A stretch of DNA of 64,000 nt from Cardinalis cardinalis (lineage: Eukaryota > Chordata > Aves > Passeriformes > Cardinalidae): the NCBI GenBank assembly GCA_014549065.1, contig JACDOX010000226.1, positions 183,637 through 247,636 of the forward strand. Reading direction: 5' to 3'. The notes under the pieces are model-generated. The model was not told where the DNA came from and made no database searches. It was given only the letters and a program-made list of their open reading frames with translations. Both the position numbers and the translations under genes were made by a program. This document shows positions 1 to 10,900 of the stretch, piece by piece (positions within the stretch are counted from its first letter, which is position 1; every line of letters starts with the position of its first letter).

Positions 1-18
1 TCCCTGCCCCTGTCCCCA

Positions 19-58
<40 letters not shown>

Positions 59-73
59 CATCCCTGTCCCCGG
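1..73. repeat. CCTGTC-type simple/tandem repeat
   Basis: The first 73 bases are a pyrimidine-rich array built from CCTGTC and CCTGTCCCCAT units. It runs off the left edge of the window, so its total length is unknown. It lies in what should be an intron or exon flank of NECAB3. No coding signal is evident within it. Confidence 0.85.
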
Positions 74-111
74 TGTGCCGTGCCCCCTCTCCCGCGCTGC
101 CCATCCTGCAG

Positions 112-206
112 CCCTGCTGTGCCCGCTGGTGGCGCAGCCTGGGCTCCCGGCCTGGGACCATCCAGGGGACAAGTGCAGCTCCCTCGCGTCCCTGCCAGCC
201 CCGAGG
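112..206 (+). CDS. Possible upstream NECAB3 exon (speculative)
   Basis: A stretch with an acceptor-like CCATCCTGCAG before it and a donor-like GAGG|GTGGCA after it is open in the frame that would join the next NECAB3 exon at phase 0. The encoded residues are proline-rich and variable (e.g. LPAWDHPGDK). Human NECAB3 has a poorly conserved proline-rich linker just before its HILVA motif, which would fit. I cannot align it with confidence. It may be intronic GC-rich sequence. Confidence 0.2.
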
Positions 207-437
207 GTGGCACCCTCTGCCTGTGAGAGCCCACAGAGCCAGGGCTGGGGTCCCCAGGTCGCTTTCTGGGGGGGATCTGCAGCAGGAGCCCCCCGGGGGA
301 TGGAGCATCTCCTGTCCAGGTGGGCAGCAGCCCCTGGTGCCCCCGCTGTCCCCAGCGCTGCGGTGGCACAGGATGGCACCGGGGGGGAGCAGGGGGGCGG
401 CAGGGGACAGCCCCTGACCCNGTGCTGTCCCTGGCAG

Positions 438-550
438 CACATCCTGGTGGCCAAGAGGCAGATCTCGGTGGCCACGAGCAGCATCGAGCAGTTCCGGAGG
501 GCGGTGCGCTCCTACACCGAGGGCACGGCTGGCCACAGCAGCTGCCTGCA
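438..550 (+). CDS. NECAB3: NECAB3 exon, start of ABM-like domain
   Basis: The acceptor is CCTGGCAG before 438 and the donor is CTGCA|GTGAGT after 550. The 113 nt hold 37 codons plus two bases, beginning HILVAKRQISVATSSIEQFR. This corresponds to the first beta strand and helix of the ABM-like domain. Human has HILVAQRQVQVAEEG at the same place. The exon ends in phase 2 and its last codon (CA|T, His) is completed by the next exon at 1784. Confidence 0.92.
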
Positions 551-3179
551 GTGAGTGGGACTTTCTTTTGGGGTGCTTTGGGGGTGCTTTGGGGCTGTTT
601 TCGGGGTGTTTGGGGGTTTTAGCCCCCTCGGGGGACACAGGGGTTTGTGTGGGGTGTTTGTGTGCAAGGCTGGGCTGGGAGCTGGCCGGCAGGGTGCCCC
701 CAGTGCCATCCCATCTGCTGCAGGTATTCCCAGTAAGAGGCAGCGCCTGCGGAGGGAGGAGCGGGAGGGTTGGTGCCAGCAGGAGCGCCTGTGGTGTGCG
801 CCTGTGAGCGAATGCAGCGCTGCAGGGCTCGGCAGCCGTGGAAGGTCAAGGGCAGGGCTGCTGCAGAGCTCCGGAGCATGCAGAGCCCCTGGGAGGCTGC
901 CNCGAGCCCCTGAGGCTGCCCCTGGGGAGGCCGAGGCTGCCCCAGAGCCCTGCAGGGCCCTGGCGGTGCCAGGCTGGCCCTGATGGCACAGCTGCTCCCT
1001 CCCCGTCCCACGGGACACTCCAGGCTGCCTCCAGCAGGGAATGCTCCTGCTGTTCCCGTTTCAAGGGTCCTTCCTCAGCTCTTCACTTGCAACAGCACAA
1101 ATTCACATTTTCAGTCCAAACAAGAGGAAGATGCTCGCTGTGACACGTGTGGTGGGGAGAATGGGAGGCTTTTTCTTTGGGATTGATGGTTTGTTTCTCA
1201 TCAGGGTTGTTTGTGCAGAATTCCCACTCTGGGGGCACAGAGCTGGGGGCTCAGCTCCTGCCCCCTGCCTCAGTTTCCCCCTGTGTGAAGGGTGACACCA
1301 ACCTACTCCAAGGGGCTGGAAGGATGAGCTGTGGCAGTGCTGGGGAGGAGTAAGAAATAATAAAACACAGTAAGAAATAATAAAACCCAGGAAGAAATAA
1401 TAAAACCCAGAAGGTGCTGGTTCCTGGGCAGCAGCAGTGTGAGAGCTGTCCCTGTGCCACCTGGACACAGGAGCTGTGGAGCAGGATTTGGGTTTGGGGT
1501 CCCCTGGAGCTGTGAATGCACCCAGACTGTGCTTTGGGAGCCTCGTGGGGAGAGTGATGGGCACAGCGGTGCCCTGCTGTGCCAGGGCTGTGCCAGGGCT
1601 GTGCCAGGGCTGTGCCAGGGCCGTGCCAGGGCTGTGCTCTGCTGTGCCAGGGCTGTGCCAGGGCTGTGCTCTGCTGTGCCAGGGCCATGCCAGGGCCATG
1701 CCAGGGCCATGCCAGGGCCGTGCCAGGGCCGTGCCAGGGCTGTGCCAGCCTGCCCAGGGCTCAGGGTCCCTCTGTCCCCACAGTGTCTCTGCCTGCAAGC
1801 TGACTGACGAGGCGTGCTTCATCCTGTACGAGTTCTGGCAGGACGTGACCTCGTGGAGAAGGTGGGGCAGTGCCCACAGGAGGGGCTGGGGGCTCACAGG
1901 GGGTGCCCCCTGCTCCCTCCCCGTGCCCAGCCCATCCCCCTGCCCTGCNCTGTGTGCCCTGGGCACAGCTGCAGCTCACAGGGGGGAACAACACCCCCAT
2001 AAAGGGTTAGGGGGGCAGGGGCTGGGGGTGCAGAAGCTGCTCTGTCCCTGTCTGTGGGCACAGGGCCCCGGCACCACATCCCCCTGACCCTGCACCCTGT
2101 TTTACAGCCATTTGCAGTCCAGCTGCAGCAAGACTTTCCAGCAGTCCATCCTCAGCCTGCTGGAGTCCCCAGAGCTGCTGACCACCATGCTGTTCCCAGG
2201 TGAGGCTGCCCCAGCCCTGCCCTGGTGCTGCNCAGGGCAGGAGCAGGCACTGGGGCTCCCTTCAGAGCACAAAATCGCTTTGGGGTGACCTGAATGAGAT
2301 TTTTCAAGGCTCAGGGGGAGACCCGTTGTGCCCAGCAGGTTTGGCTGTGTGAGCTGGGGTCTGTCCCCTGCCCAAGGGTGGGGACAGCCAGGAGCAGGGA
2401 CACTGCTCAGGCAGCAGANAAGCTGAGTCCTGGCCCAGATACAGCTGGTGCCTCATTTTGTGTTTCCCCTGAGCCCTGAACCTGCTCTGCAAAGTGCTGC
2501 TGCTCCCAGCTCAGTGCTAGGGGTTCCAGCCCAGGGAATGTGCCATTCCCAGGGCACCCATGGAAGTGGGACCAGCTGTGGGGACTGGGAACCAAATTCA
2601 GCCCCAGTTCACTTTCAGGGATCACTTCAGGGTCTTGGAAAATATTAGTCCATAAAAGATGGATTAATTTGGACTGAACCCTGCTGCTCCTGAGTTGCCA
2701 GTGCCACTCACCACACTCCCAGTGCCACTCATCACACCCCCAGTGCCACTGACCACATTCTCAGTGCCCCTCACCACATTCCCAGTGCCACTCACCACAC
2801 TCCCACTACCACTGACCACACTCCCAGTGCCACTGACCACATTCCCAGTGCCACTGACCACATTCCCAGTGCCACTCATCACATTCCCAGTGCCACTGAC
2901 CACATTCCCAGTGCCACTGACCACATTCCCAGTGCCACTCATCACATTCCCAGTGCCACTGACCACACCCCCAGTGCTCTCCTGCAGGAATTGCCGCAGT
3001 TCCAGGGGCTCACCCCTCTCCAGGCTCCCTGCCCGGGGTGGGGTGGGTGCTTTAGGGACCTGCAGGGTCAGATCCCCCAGCTCAGCCACCCCAAATCCCC
3101 ATTCCCAGTCTCACACTGCCCTCAGCTCCCTCCTTTCCCTCTCTTCCCAGCTTCCTGGTGGATCATGAACAACAACTGA
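438..3179 (+). CDS. NECAB3: NECAB3, 3' part of gene (four terminal coding exons; span includes introns)
   Basis: This is the C-terminal end of N-terminal EF-hand calcium-binding protein 3, a cytoplasmic/Golgi-associated adaptor. NECAB proteins carry N-terminal EF hands, a coiled coil and a C-terminal ABM-like (antibiotic-biosynthesis monooxygenase fold) domain. Human NECAB3 is known to bind the X11/Mint adaptors APBA2 and APBA3. Only the ABM-like part is visible here. The four exons 438-550, 1784-1861, 2108-2199 and 3151-3179 join in frame: phases 0 to 2, 2 to 2, 2 to 1 and 1 to stop. Key matches to the human protein are HILVAKRQ, LYEFWQDVTSWRRH-like (split by an intron) and the terminal ASWWIMNNN. 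The EF-hand exons lie beyond the left edge. The gene is tail to tail with CBFA2T2, as in human. NECAB1 and NECAB2 are less likely because the exact WWIMNNN ending is that of NECAB3. Confidence 0.92.
1349..1408. repeat. 20-bp AT-rich tandem repeat, three copies
   Basis: Three consecutive copies of a 20-bp unit (AGTAAGAAATAATAAAAC plus two bases) occur in a NECAB3 intron. Each carries an AATAAA hexamer on the plus strand. This could give weak intronic polyadenylation signals, but nothing shows that they are used. Confidence 0.85.
1576..1748. repeat. 11-bp minisatellite (GCTGTGCCAGG unit)
   Basis: An array of about 15 units of GCTGTGCCAGG and variants (GCCGTGCCAGG, GCCATGCCAGG), with short interruptions of GCTGTGCTCT. 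It occupies the 3' end of the NECAB3 intron before the exon at 1784 and creates spurious open frames on both strands. Confidence 0.9.
1784..1861 (+). CDS. NECAB3: NECAB3 exon, core of ABM-like domain
   Basis: The acceptor is TCCCCACAG before 1784 and the donor is AGAAG|GTGGGG after 1861. The 78 nt encode VSACKLTDEACFILYEFW and then QDVTSWR. LYEFWQD.. is the most conserved strand of the NECAB ABM-like domain. The last codon (AG|C) is completed in the next exon. The intron just upstream is filled by an 11-bp minisatellite that ends about 35 bp before this acceptor. Confidence 0.93.
2108..2199 (+). CDS. NECAB3: NECAB3 exon, last helix of ABM-like domain
   Basis: The acceptor is TGTTTTACAG before 2108 and the donor is CCCAG|GTGAGG after 2199. 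The 92 nt encode HLQSSCSKTFQQSILSLLES and then PELLTTMLFP. In the family this segment is a helix followed by the final strand, with the L-TT-F-P-ASWW junction spanning the next intron. The exon ends with one base of the Ala codon. Confidence 0.92.
2696..2975. repeat. 21-bp minisatellite in last NECAB3 intron
   Basis: About 13 copies of a 21-bp unit of the form CCAGTGCCACTGACCACATT with small variants. The unit is exactly seven codons, so both strands stay open through the array (VPLTTFP-type on plus, GTGNVVS-type on minus). It lies between the exons at 2108-2199 and 3151-3179 and is therefore intronic rather than protein-coding. Confidence 0.92.
3151..3179 (+). CDS. NECAB3: NECAB3 terminal coding exon with stop
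   Basis: The acceptor is CTCTTCCCAG before 3151. The split Ala codon is followed by SWWIMNNN and TGA at 3177-3179. This 29-nt coding end is identical to the C-terminus of mammalian NECAB3, which fixes both the paralogue and the end of the gene. The 3'UTR follows. I found no canonical AATAAA or ATTAAA in the next 1 kb, so the polyadenylation site is not defined. Confidence 0.95.
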
Positions 3180-5544
3180 CCCGGGGCAGCGTCTCCAGGA
3201 CACCATCAGCATGCGGGAGGACGTGGGCACAGCCTTTGTCACCTTTGTCACCTCCCTGTCCCTCCATTCCCTCCTGTGGCCAGCGGGGGCTGCCTGCCCT
3301 CGGCCCTGCCGGTGTTTTGCTCCTTTGCTCTTTTCATGTTAATTTATTGATTTCTCCTGCTCCTAAGCCAGTGTCTGAGCTGCCTGGGGGGCTCTGGGTG
3401 GGGTGGCAGCCCTGCCCCTGGGGGAGCATCCCAGGAGCCTTCAGTCCCTCTTGCATTCAGCTCCTCTTCCTCCTGCCTCTGGGGCTGCCCAGGGATGGGC
3501 AGGGGACACAGCCCTGGCCAGCTGTGACATCCAGCCCAGGGAGCCAGGTGGCCTGATATGCATTGTCAAGAGTGTTTTATAGGGGAAAAACTATTTCCTG
3601 AAGTGCTTCTGGCAAGGTGTACCTGCTCATGGCCTGCCACGCTGGCAGCACGTGCCTCTGAGGCTGGCTTTGTGCCCCAGCAGCTGTGCCCACGGCTGAA
3701 CCTGTCCCAGCACATCCCACTGCCAGGGAGGGCCAGAGGGGCTCCAGCCCTGCTCAGCTCCCAAAGCCCAGCCCTGGCTCCAGCCCTGCTCAGCTCCCAA
3801 AGCCCAGCCCTGGCTCCAGCCCTGCTCAGCTCCCAGAACCCAGCCCTGGCTCCAGCCCTGCTCAGCTCCCAGAACCCAGCCCTGGCTCCAGGCCCTGCTC
3901 AGCTCCCAAAGCCCAGCCCTGGCTCCAGCCCTGCTCAGCTCCCAGAACCCAGCCCTGGCTCCAGCCCTGCTCAGCTCCCAAAGCCCAGCCCTGGCTCCAG
4001 CCCCTGCTCAGCTCCCAAAGCCCAGCCCTGCACCGGGCAGAGGTGCCAGGAGTGGAGCTGAGGCAGTGGGGAGGGGTCTGGGGGTCTGGGCTGGGGGAAT
4101 AAGGGAGGGGGGAAGGCTGGGGCAGATCCCACCTGCTCCAGGGTGGCACTGGGGCTTTCCTTGGTGCTGCTGCAGCAGCAGAGCCTCTGCTGAGCTGGGG
4201 GAAAATGCATTGTCACAGGCAGAGTGGAGGGAGTGGGAGGGCTCAGGGGGCAGGAGGGACCCCAGCTGTGGGAATCCATAAAATCAGAGGGTTTTGGGAA
4301 AGCTGCAGAAGGCAGGCCTCAGACANAGCAGAGCTGTGNTTACAGCTATGCAGTAGCCATGAGATTGGTCGCATTCCCACAGGCAGCCACCCCCCTGGCC
4401 TGGAGAACATCATCCTTGTGCCCCTGCCTGTCCTCAGCACCCCCAGCCCTCCCTCCCCCGGGAGCTGCTGCCCCCCGGGCTCTGCCCCCAGTCCCTGCGG
4501 GTGCTGCTCCAGCAGAGCCATTGCCTGGGGTGCTCCTGCCCCGGCCCCTGGCTGCAGGCAGAAGCTGTGCCCGAAGGGGCAGGGGGTGCAGCTCCCTCCT
4601 GGGGACCCCCAGCACTGTGCTGGGCGGGTGTGAGCCGGGGGGGCAGCACAGCAGGGCTCACTGGCTTTAGGGTGCTGCCCCAGCAGAGGCTGCCTGCCTT
4701 GGGCTGCCAGGGCTGATGCAGGAGGAGCCTGCAGGGATCAGGGCAGCTCCTGCCAGCCCAGCCCGGGGCAGCACCCAAACACAAACCCCCTCCCAGGGNT
4801 GGGGCAGAGCCCGGCCCTGTCCCCATCTCCCAGACAGCCCATTGTTTGTCTGATTATCAATCCCTGCTGCTTCCCCTGGCCAAAGCCAGGATTTGCTGGG
4901 AGCAGGGGGCAGCAGAAGGGCTCAGCCCTGGGCAGGGGCAGCTGCAGGGCCACACTGCTGCCCCTGGGCTGCAGGGATGTGCTGGAGCCACAGCAGCACC
5001 AGCAGGAAGGGACAGGCTGTGCCAGGGCACTGCCAGGGGGGTCCCAGAGGGGCAGCAGGCACTGGTTTGGGATTCCTGAGCTGCCTCCCCAGCCCCATGT
5101 GGGGTTCACCTCTCAGTTTTGGGTTTTTTCACCACTGGATTAATGGTTGCAGCAGNCTGGAGATCAAAATCCTCTGTTTAAGCCAAGGTGTGGGCAGGGG
5201 GCAGCCCTGGGAACACAGGGCTGAGGGAGGCAGCCAGCTGGGACTGCACCCTGCAGGCTGCTCTGTGCCCACAGAACAAAAGAACGTTTAAAAAAAGCTC
5301 AGAAAACAACACAATGAGCTGTAAACTTAAATCACTGGGGATAGGGCTGAACTCAGCTCTGCCTGTGCCAGCCTGCCTGTCCCAGGCTTTGCCCACAGCA
5401 TCACCAGCACAGGGGAGGAAATTTCTGTCCCTAAAGTCCAAGGTGTGGCAGCATCCCCCAAAAACCCCAAGAACTGCCTGAGCACTGCTGAAAACCTCTG
5501 TCCCTTCCCAGAGAGAAGGGGAGCTGGAGGAGGAATATAGTCTT
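3180..5544. other. NECAB3 3' flank / intergenic interval to CBFA2T2
   Basis: This 2.4-kb interval holds the NECAB3 3'UTR of undefined length, the 36-bp minisatellite at 3744-4030 and GC-rich unique sequence. I see no further coding exon, RNA gene or transposon. The two genes converge here. Confidence 0.6.
3744..4030. repeat. 36-bp minisatellite downstream of NECAB3
   Basis: Eight copies of a 36-bp unit beginning CCAGCCCTGCTCAGCTCCCA. Copies alternate between an AAAGCCC and a GAACCC variant, and one carries an extra base. The array starts about 565 bp after the NECAB3 stop, in its 3' flank or a long 3'UTR. The unit is 12 codons long and produces repetitive false ORFs on both strands. Confidence 0.92.
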
Positions 5545-5550
5545 TTTATT
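5545..5550 (-). terminator. CBFA2T2: CBFA2T2 polyadenylation signal AATAAA
   Basis: TTTATT on the plus strand reads AATAAA on the minus strand. It lies about 2.1 kb past the CBFA2T2 stop codon, inside an AT-rich stretch (5540-5870) that contrasts with the GC-rich sequence to its left. It is the first good hexamer at a plausible 3'UTR end. Cleavage would be expected roughly 10-30 bases further left. Assignment is by position only. Confidence 0.6.
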
Positions 5551-7651
5551 GACTACTTTTGAGTAGAACAAACTAAATACATCTGTAACAGTTTGGGTTC
5601 CTTTATACAGGACATTAAATAAGTTATGCACAGGAATGAAGTAACAAATTTCTATTACAGAATTAAATGTCAAAAAAAAAAATAGAAACCTTAACCCAAT
5701 GTCTTCCCACACCCCAAGTTCACATTTATCATTCCATCTTTAAAAAAAAAACAACAAAAAAGAAAAGAAGCAATCATTCTAATCATGACTGTTAGTATTT
5801 CATTCATTTACACTGGGGTTAATTTTAATACACAGCCATCAAAGTTGCATGAGAATTATGGAAGACAATCTATTTACAAGCAATTCCTTCCAGCCCTGCC
5901 CTGCTCCCCACTGGGATCAGAGCTAAGCCTGGCACTGCCACCACCCACCACAGCGTGAGGCTGGGGCTGCAGGTGAGGAGGGGACCTGGCATTGACCTGA
6001 GGCTGTCCCAGAAGTGNCCCTTAGGGCAGGAGAGCCCTTCCTGCCAGCCCCAGGGTGGGCTGCTGCAGGCCAGGGTGGCTCCAGTGGGAGCTGCCTCAAT
6101 GCCAGTGTGCTCCAGCTCCTGGGGACACAGGGGACACATCCCCAGGGCCACTGGAGCTGTGGGATTCACTTCGACACCAGGAGACCGTGTGGCTTTTTCA
6201 TAAAACCTTGCAGACCAGCTCCATCCCACAAGAGCAGCTTCCCAAGGGCCAGGGCTGGAGCAGCAGGTTCCCTGCTCACCCCTGTGACAGCTCAGCACAG
6301 CTCCATTACTGACCTCCAGTGGAAAAGGTGACCAGAAATAATCAGGGGATGACTTGGCTGGTTGGGCTCCAGCCCAGCAGTGGCACACAGTCCCACACAG
6401 GGCTCTGCTGAGGAGAAGGAGCGTTGGGAGCAGCTCCTGGAGGGCACATCCCCTCCCTGCCACGGGCTGTGCCACTGCCCCCCTGTGTGACACTCCTGGC
6501 ACAGCCTGCACTGCCCTGGGTGCCCCCAGTCCCCTTTTCCAGCCCACAGCAGGGACTCTGTGATGGACAGAGCTCCCCAGGCTGGCCCCCTTCCCCAGGA
6601 GCTCTTGTGATCCTCTGGTTTTGGGATCCTCTGATCCTGGGCTTTCAGGACAATCTCTGAAGGTGGATGCACATCCCTGGGCATCTCTGGATGCAGCACT
6701 GCAGGAATCCCCTGGAGCAGGGGATGAAAATCCACCCAGGACACCCAGTCCTGCCTTTCTTTACTGGTGTGAGTGGAGAGCACAGGCTGTAAACAACCCC
6801 TCACACCACTGAGGATCCCTGGGCTCAAAAACAACAGCAGGAACTCACAAACCAGCAGCTTCCAGGCAGTGACAAAAACAAAACAACGGCCCCCAGGTGG
6901 AAAGGGCACCTGCACCCAGCCCAGATCTGCTGTGCACGTGTTCCCCCAGCACAGGCCCCACCCAGGAAACACCCAACTGTCTCACCACAGACTGGGATGG
7001 AATCCAGGCCATCCAGCAGTGCCTCCCTGCCACTGCCTCTTGTTTTAGAGCAGACAAATCCCTCCTCCCTCTCTGCAGCCCTCAGCTGCCAGCCTGGAGG
7101 CAGGAGAAGTGGGCTCAGCTTTTGCCATTGCACAGAGGATGAGATGCTCCAGCTGGGAAATTGGCTCTGGTCTGTTCACAGCAACAACCAGCCCACACAG
7201 CCACCTGAGGCACAGCTGCCTGGGAGCAGGGAACAAACACGGAAATGATGGAGGAAAGGTGGCAGGAGGAGGCAGTGGTGGCTCTGGCACCTTGGGAAGC
7301 GAGCCTGAGCATGCCACAAGGACAGGGCTCCCTGCCTGGGCACCACACTGAGCACCTCTGGCGTGTGCCAGTGCTCTCCCCACAGTCCAGGTCCCCCGAG
7401 CAGGTGCCCAGTGTCCCCCAGGTCCTGGCACTGCTGTGGTGTCCCCCTGAGAGGAGCAGGGAGATGCTGCAGGCGAGGCTCACCCCAGTCCAGGAGCCAC
7501 AAAGGAAAAGGCAGGATGAGAGGGCAAGGCCGGAGTGTCAGTGCCCCGATGTGTCAAATATATCAAGTGGTAACAGTTGCTCAGGGGCTTTTTCAGCTTT
7601 AAACCCCCAGGGAACTCATCCAGTGGAGTGAAGCCAAGCCAAGCCTCCCTC
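5545..7651 (-). other. CBFA2T2: CBFA2T2 3' untranslated region
   Basis: This is the sequence between the CBFA2T2 stop codon (7652-7654) and the candidate polyadenylation signal. The distal 330 bases (5540-5870) are AT-rich with A- and U-rich tracts, as is usual for a long vertebrate 3'UTR. No repeat or coding exon was seen. The boundary rests on the AATAAA and the lack of other signals. Confidence 0.6.
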
Positions 7652-7933
7652 CTAGAGCCCGCTGGTGTCTATGGCTGTCACGGACGCCGGCGTGGAGGAG
7701 CGCGAGGTGGTGGCCGAGCTCTTCTCCAGGGCTGGGCTGGGGATGCCATCGAGGCTCTTGGCTGCCACCCGGCCCGTGGGCAGTGCCAGGGGCTTGCTCT
7801 GCCCGTGCAGGCTCTGCCCACAGATGCGGTGGTGCCTCTCCCAGTCCTTGTGCTGGCAGAAGGAGCCGCAGTAGCGGGCGATGTTGCAGCCGCTGCACGT
7901 CTCGCTGGCCTTGCGGCCGCAGTTCCAGCAGCT
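7652..7933 (-). CDS. CBFA2T2: CBFA2T2 terminal coding exon: NHR4 MYND zinc finger and C-terminus
   Basis: The acceptor CTCTTGCAG precedes 7933 and the stop TAG is at 7652-7654. All eight zinc ligands of the MYND fold are present: CWNC, CSGC, the YCGSFC pair and the HHRIC His/Cys. MYND contacts proline-rich motifs in NCoR/SMRT. The tail ([20 protein letters not shown] to [18 protein letters not shown]) is shorter between the finger and SPALEK than in human. The first residue is Ser where human has Asn. Confidence 0.97.
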   Translation of the reverse strand, partial: SCWNCGRKASETCSGCNIARYCGSFCQHKDWERHHRICGQSLHGQSKPLALPTGRVAAKSLDGIPSPALEKSSATTSRSSTPASVTAIDTSGL

Positions 7934-10900
7934 CTGCAAGAGCAAAGACACTGTGCTTGAAAGGGGGTTAGTTTCCCTAGGAGCTGCAGGATGGTGCTGA
8001 CTCAGCTCTGGAGGGGACTGTTCATCCCCTCTGGCCCAGATTTGAGAATATGAAAACGAGCAATCCATTAATTCCTGCTATTTCCCAGCTCTTTGCAACG
8101 GTTCTAACCCCCACTGCTCTTTGCCCACAGCCGCTGTCACACTGCCCCAGGCACATCCTCTGCCCTAGACCCACCCGAATGCAGACAGGAAACAGCAGGC
8201 ATGGACTGAAAAACACTCTGCAGATGCTGCTATTGGGCCTTTNTATTTCCTGTTTTAAGCAGCTCTATTTTGGTCTCCCTCCCAGCCAAGTGCTCTCTGC
8301 GGGGATCACGGCGCGCTGCACAGGCACCATTTGCTCCGCACCCTGCCTCGCTGCACAAGAGGTTGGAGCAGGCCAATTTGGAAAAGCAAATGCTCATTTG
8401 AAAGCCTCCNAGCCAGGTGGAAGCACTGCCAGAGCCTGAGCTTCAGCCTGGAAGCGGAGCAAAGCCCCTCTGGCCGCAGGGAAGGTGTCAGCTGGTGGCT
8501 CCCGCGTGCCACCGCTTCCCTCGGAGCGCGGGGCAAGGGGCCAGCCCCGGATCAGGGCTGCAGCTGCTCTGGGGAGGGGAGGGACGGCAGAGCAGNCTCC
8601 CTGCAGCTGGAGCAGGGCGTAGCAAACACACACTGGGGAGGAAAGCTCAGCTGTGGGAAGGCAGCTTCTGTCAGAGCTGGCCTTTGTGGGCACACGGCTG
8701 CTGTGACCACCATCAGAGAGCTGTGGGAGCGGGGTGCTGCGAGGTGCTGGGCTCCAGCAGGCAGCCCTGCTGTGGGGAAGGGCTGGGAGATTCCCACTGC
8801 CAGGCTCAGCACTGGAGCCACCAGCTCATGGTGGTGATTTATGGGGTGGCAGTGAAGCACCTGACCGGTTCACTTTGGAGTCAGCTGCTCCAGAGCCTCT
8901 GTGTCCCCAAAGGTCCTCCATCTTCCAAGAGAAGCAGGACTTGAGACCAAAAAGCCCCTACCAAAGGATGTGGTAGTTCTTTGGAAACTGGGTCACTGCT
9001 TCGCAGCTGTTTACACTTCAAGTGTTTTTCAACTGTGTTGCAAAGGTTACAAGATGTGCCAGAACACAGGACAGCTTTTAGACAAGGGCTCTAGGGCTTG
9101 CACAGGGGTGCTCAGCAGCTCCCGAGGTCCCAGACTGCTCCTTAGCACAGCTGGAGGAGGAGGACACTCCTGGTCTGCTCCATGCTATTCCCCTATGGAG
9201 AAATCACTCCTTGCCTCATTCCTTCCATGGCTTCCTGAGCAGTTCCACCCACTCCCATCATGCGACTGGTGCGTTCAACCCTCAGCAATTTCACTGGCAA
9301 TTGCACTATGGACACAATTCTCTGGAATGACACCTAGAATTCCATGGTTCTGGCCACATTTCCTGAGCCCCAGCTGAGCTGAAACCCACCAGGAGGTATT
9401 GGACCTGCTGTCCCCACATCCCAGCAGACATGAACAGCACAGTCCCATCAGAATTCTGCTCAGCAGACACAAACCCTGTGCTCTTGTATGTGCAGAGAAA
9501 TTAAAATAGGGAGCAAAGCCCACATGGATGGGATGTGGTAGTGCAGGAATGAGCCATGTGATTCCCCTTGCCCAAAATCTCAAAAGCTCTACCAAGTGAG
9601 CTTCCTGTTAAGCAACAGGGAGGGTGACATGATTGCAGAGTAGAAAGAGATTCTCTGAGGCAGCCATTCAGCACATGGCACTGGCTATGACAAACCAAGA
9701 TCCATCCCTTCTTATCCAACATGCAAGTGTGCCACAGACCACCAGGAATGTGCAAGGGCTTTTCCTGCAGCCCAGCTTCTGCCCTGCCCTATTTCCAAGC
9801 CCACAAACAGCATTTTTTTTTCTGCAAAGATCAAGTACCCCACCATAATTTCTGAGCTGAACTACTGCATGCACCAGCATCCTTTTCTCTTTGCTTCTAC
9901 ACCTCTTTCAATCCCACAACATGCCTGGTCATCACACTGAGTCCAGCTCAGGGTGCCCAGTGGCTGCACACACACATGTCCACAGACATTGTTCAGGCTG
10001 ACTCCCTGCCAGCAAAACCTAAAAAGGATTTTTGATTATATTGGTGCATTGTTTAGTTACTGATTGGAGAGAGATTTCTAAAAGGAAAAGGTGTTGAAGA
10101 CTGGAGTTTGGAGCATTCTGGCCTAGCAGGTCCCCTGCTCATGGCAGGGGCTTGGAATAAGATGATCTTTGAGATCTCTTCCAACCCAACCCATGATTCT
10201 GTGAAAAGGTGGGGAGGACCTGCAGGTTTGACCTGGAGACTCTGCAGCCTTGGCAAGCCCTTGCCCTGGCAGCTCACCTCGGTGGACTCCTCCTGCTCGT
10301 TGATGACCAGGAAGGCATCCTCAGTGGCCTGGCGCTTGGCGTCGGCGATGGTCTGCTCCATGCGCGCCCGCTCCGACGCGATCATCTCAAAGGCCTTCTG
10401 CTCCGCCTCGGCCACCGCCTTCTGCACCTCCGACATGGCCTGCCGCTTCACCTCGTTCACAGCTTCTTCTGGAAGGAAAGAGCAGCCTCACCCACCCGCC
10501 CTGGCAGTGAGGGGAGCCTCCCAGAGAANCACAGCTCCAGCAGCGTGTTCCCAGCACAGCATCCAACGCACGGCGAGGCCAGGCTCAGCACCACGGGATC
10601 CCCATGGCATCACAGAGGAGCAGAGCCCTTTGGGAAAGCCAGGGTGGGGATGATGGCAGCCAGATGTGCACACCCTGGGGCACTGCTGCAGCTGGGCTCC
10701 TGCTGTTTTTGCACACCAAACCCCCAGCATGTGTGCTTTGTGTCTACCCTGGTGATCCGGCGGGATCCTGGCCGCGCTCACCGCAAACACTCACCGGCTT
10801 TTTTCCAAATCTCCTCCGTGACATAGCCCGTCCCCGACCTGCTGCTGAACTCTCTCAGGGAATCTGCTGGAGGAAGGGACACAGGAAAGGTTGGCAAAGC

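Noticed and set aside
1103..1966. Minus-strand ORF of about 287 codons across the NECAB3 introns
   Set aside because: It is a shadow of the 11-bp minisatellite and the opposite strand of a real NECAB3 exon.
2664..3168. GTGNVVS / VPLTTFP repeat proteins on opposite strands
   Set aside because: Both arise from the 21-bp tandem array inside a NECAB3 intron. Splice sites and phase place it outside the coding sequence.
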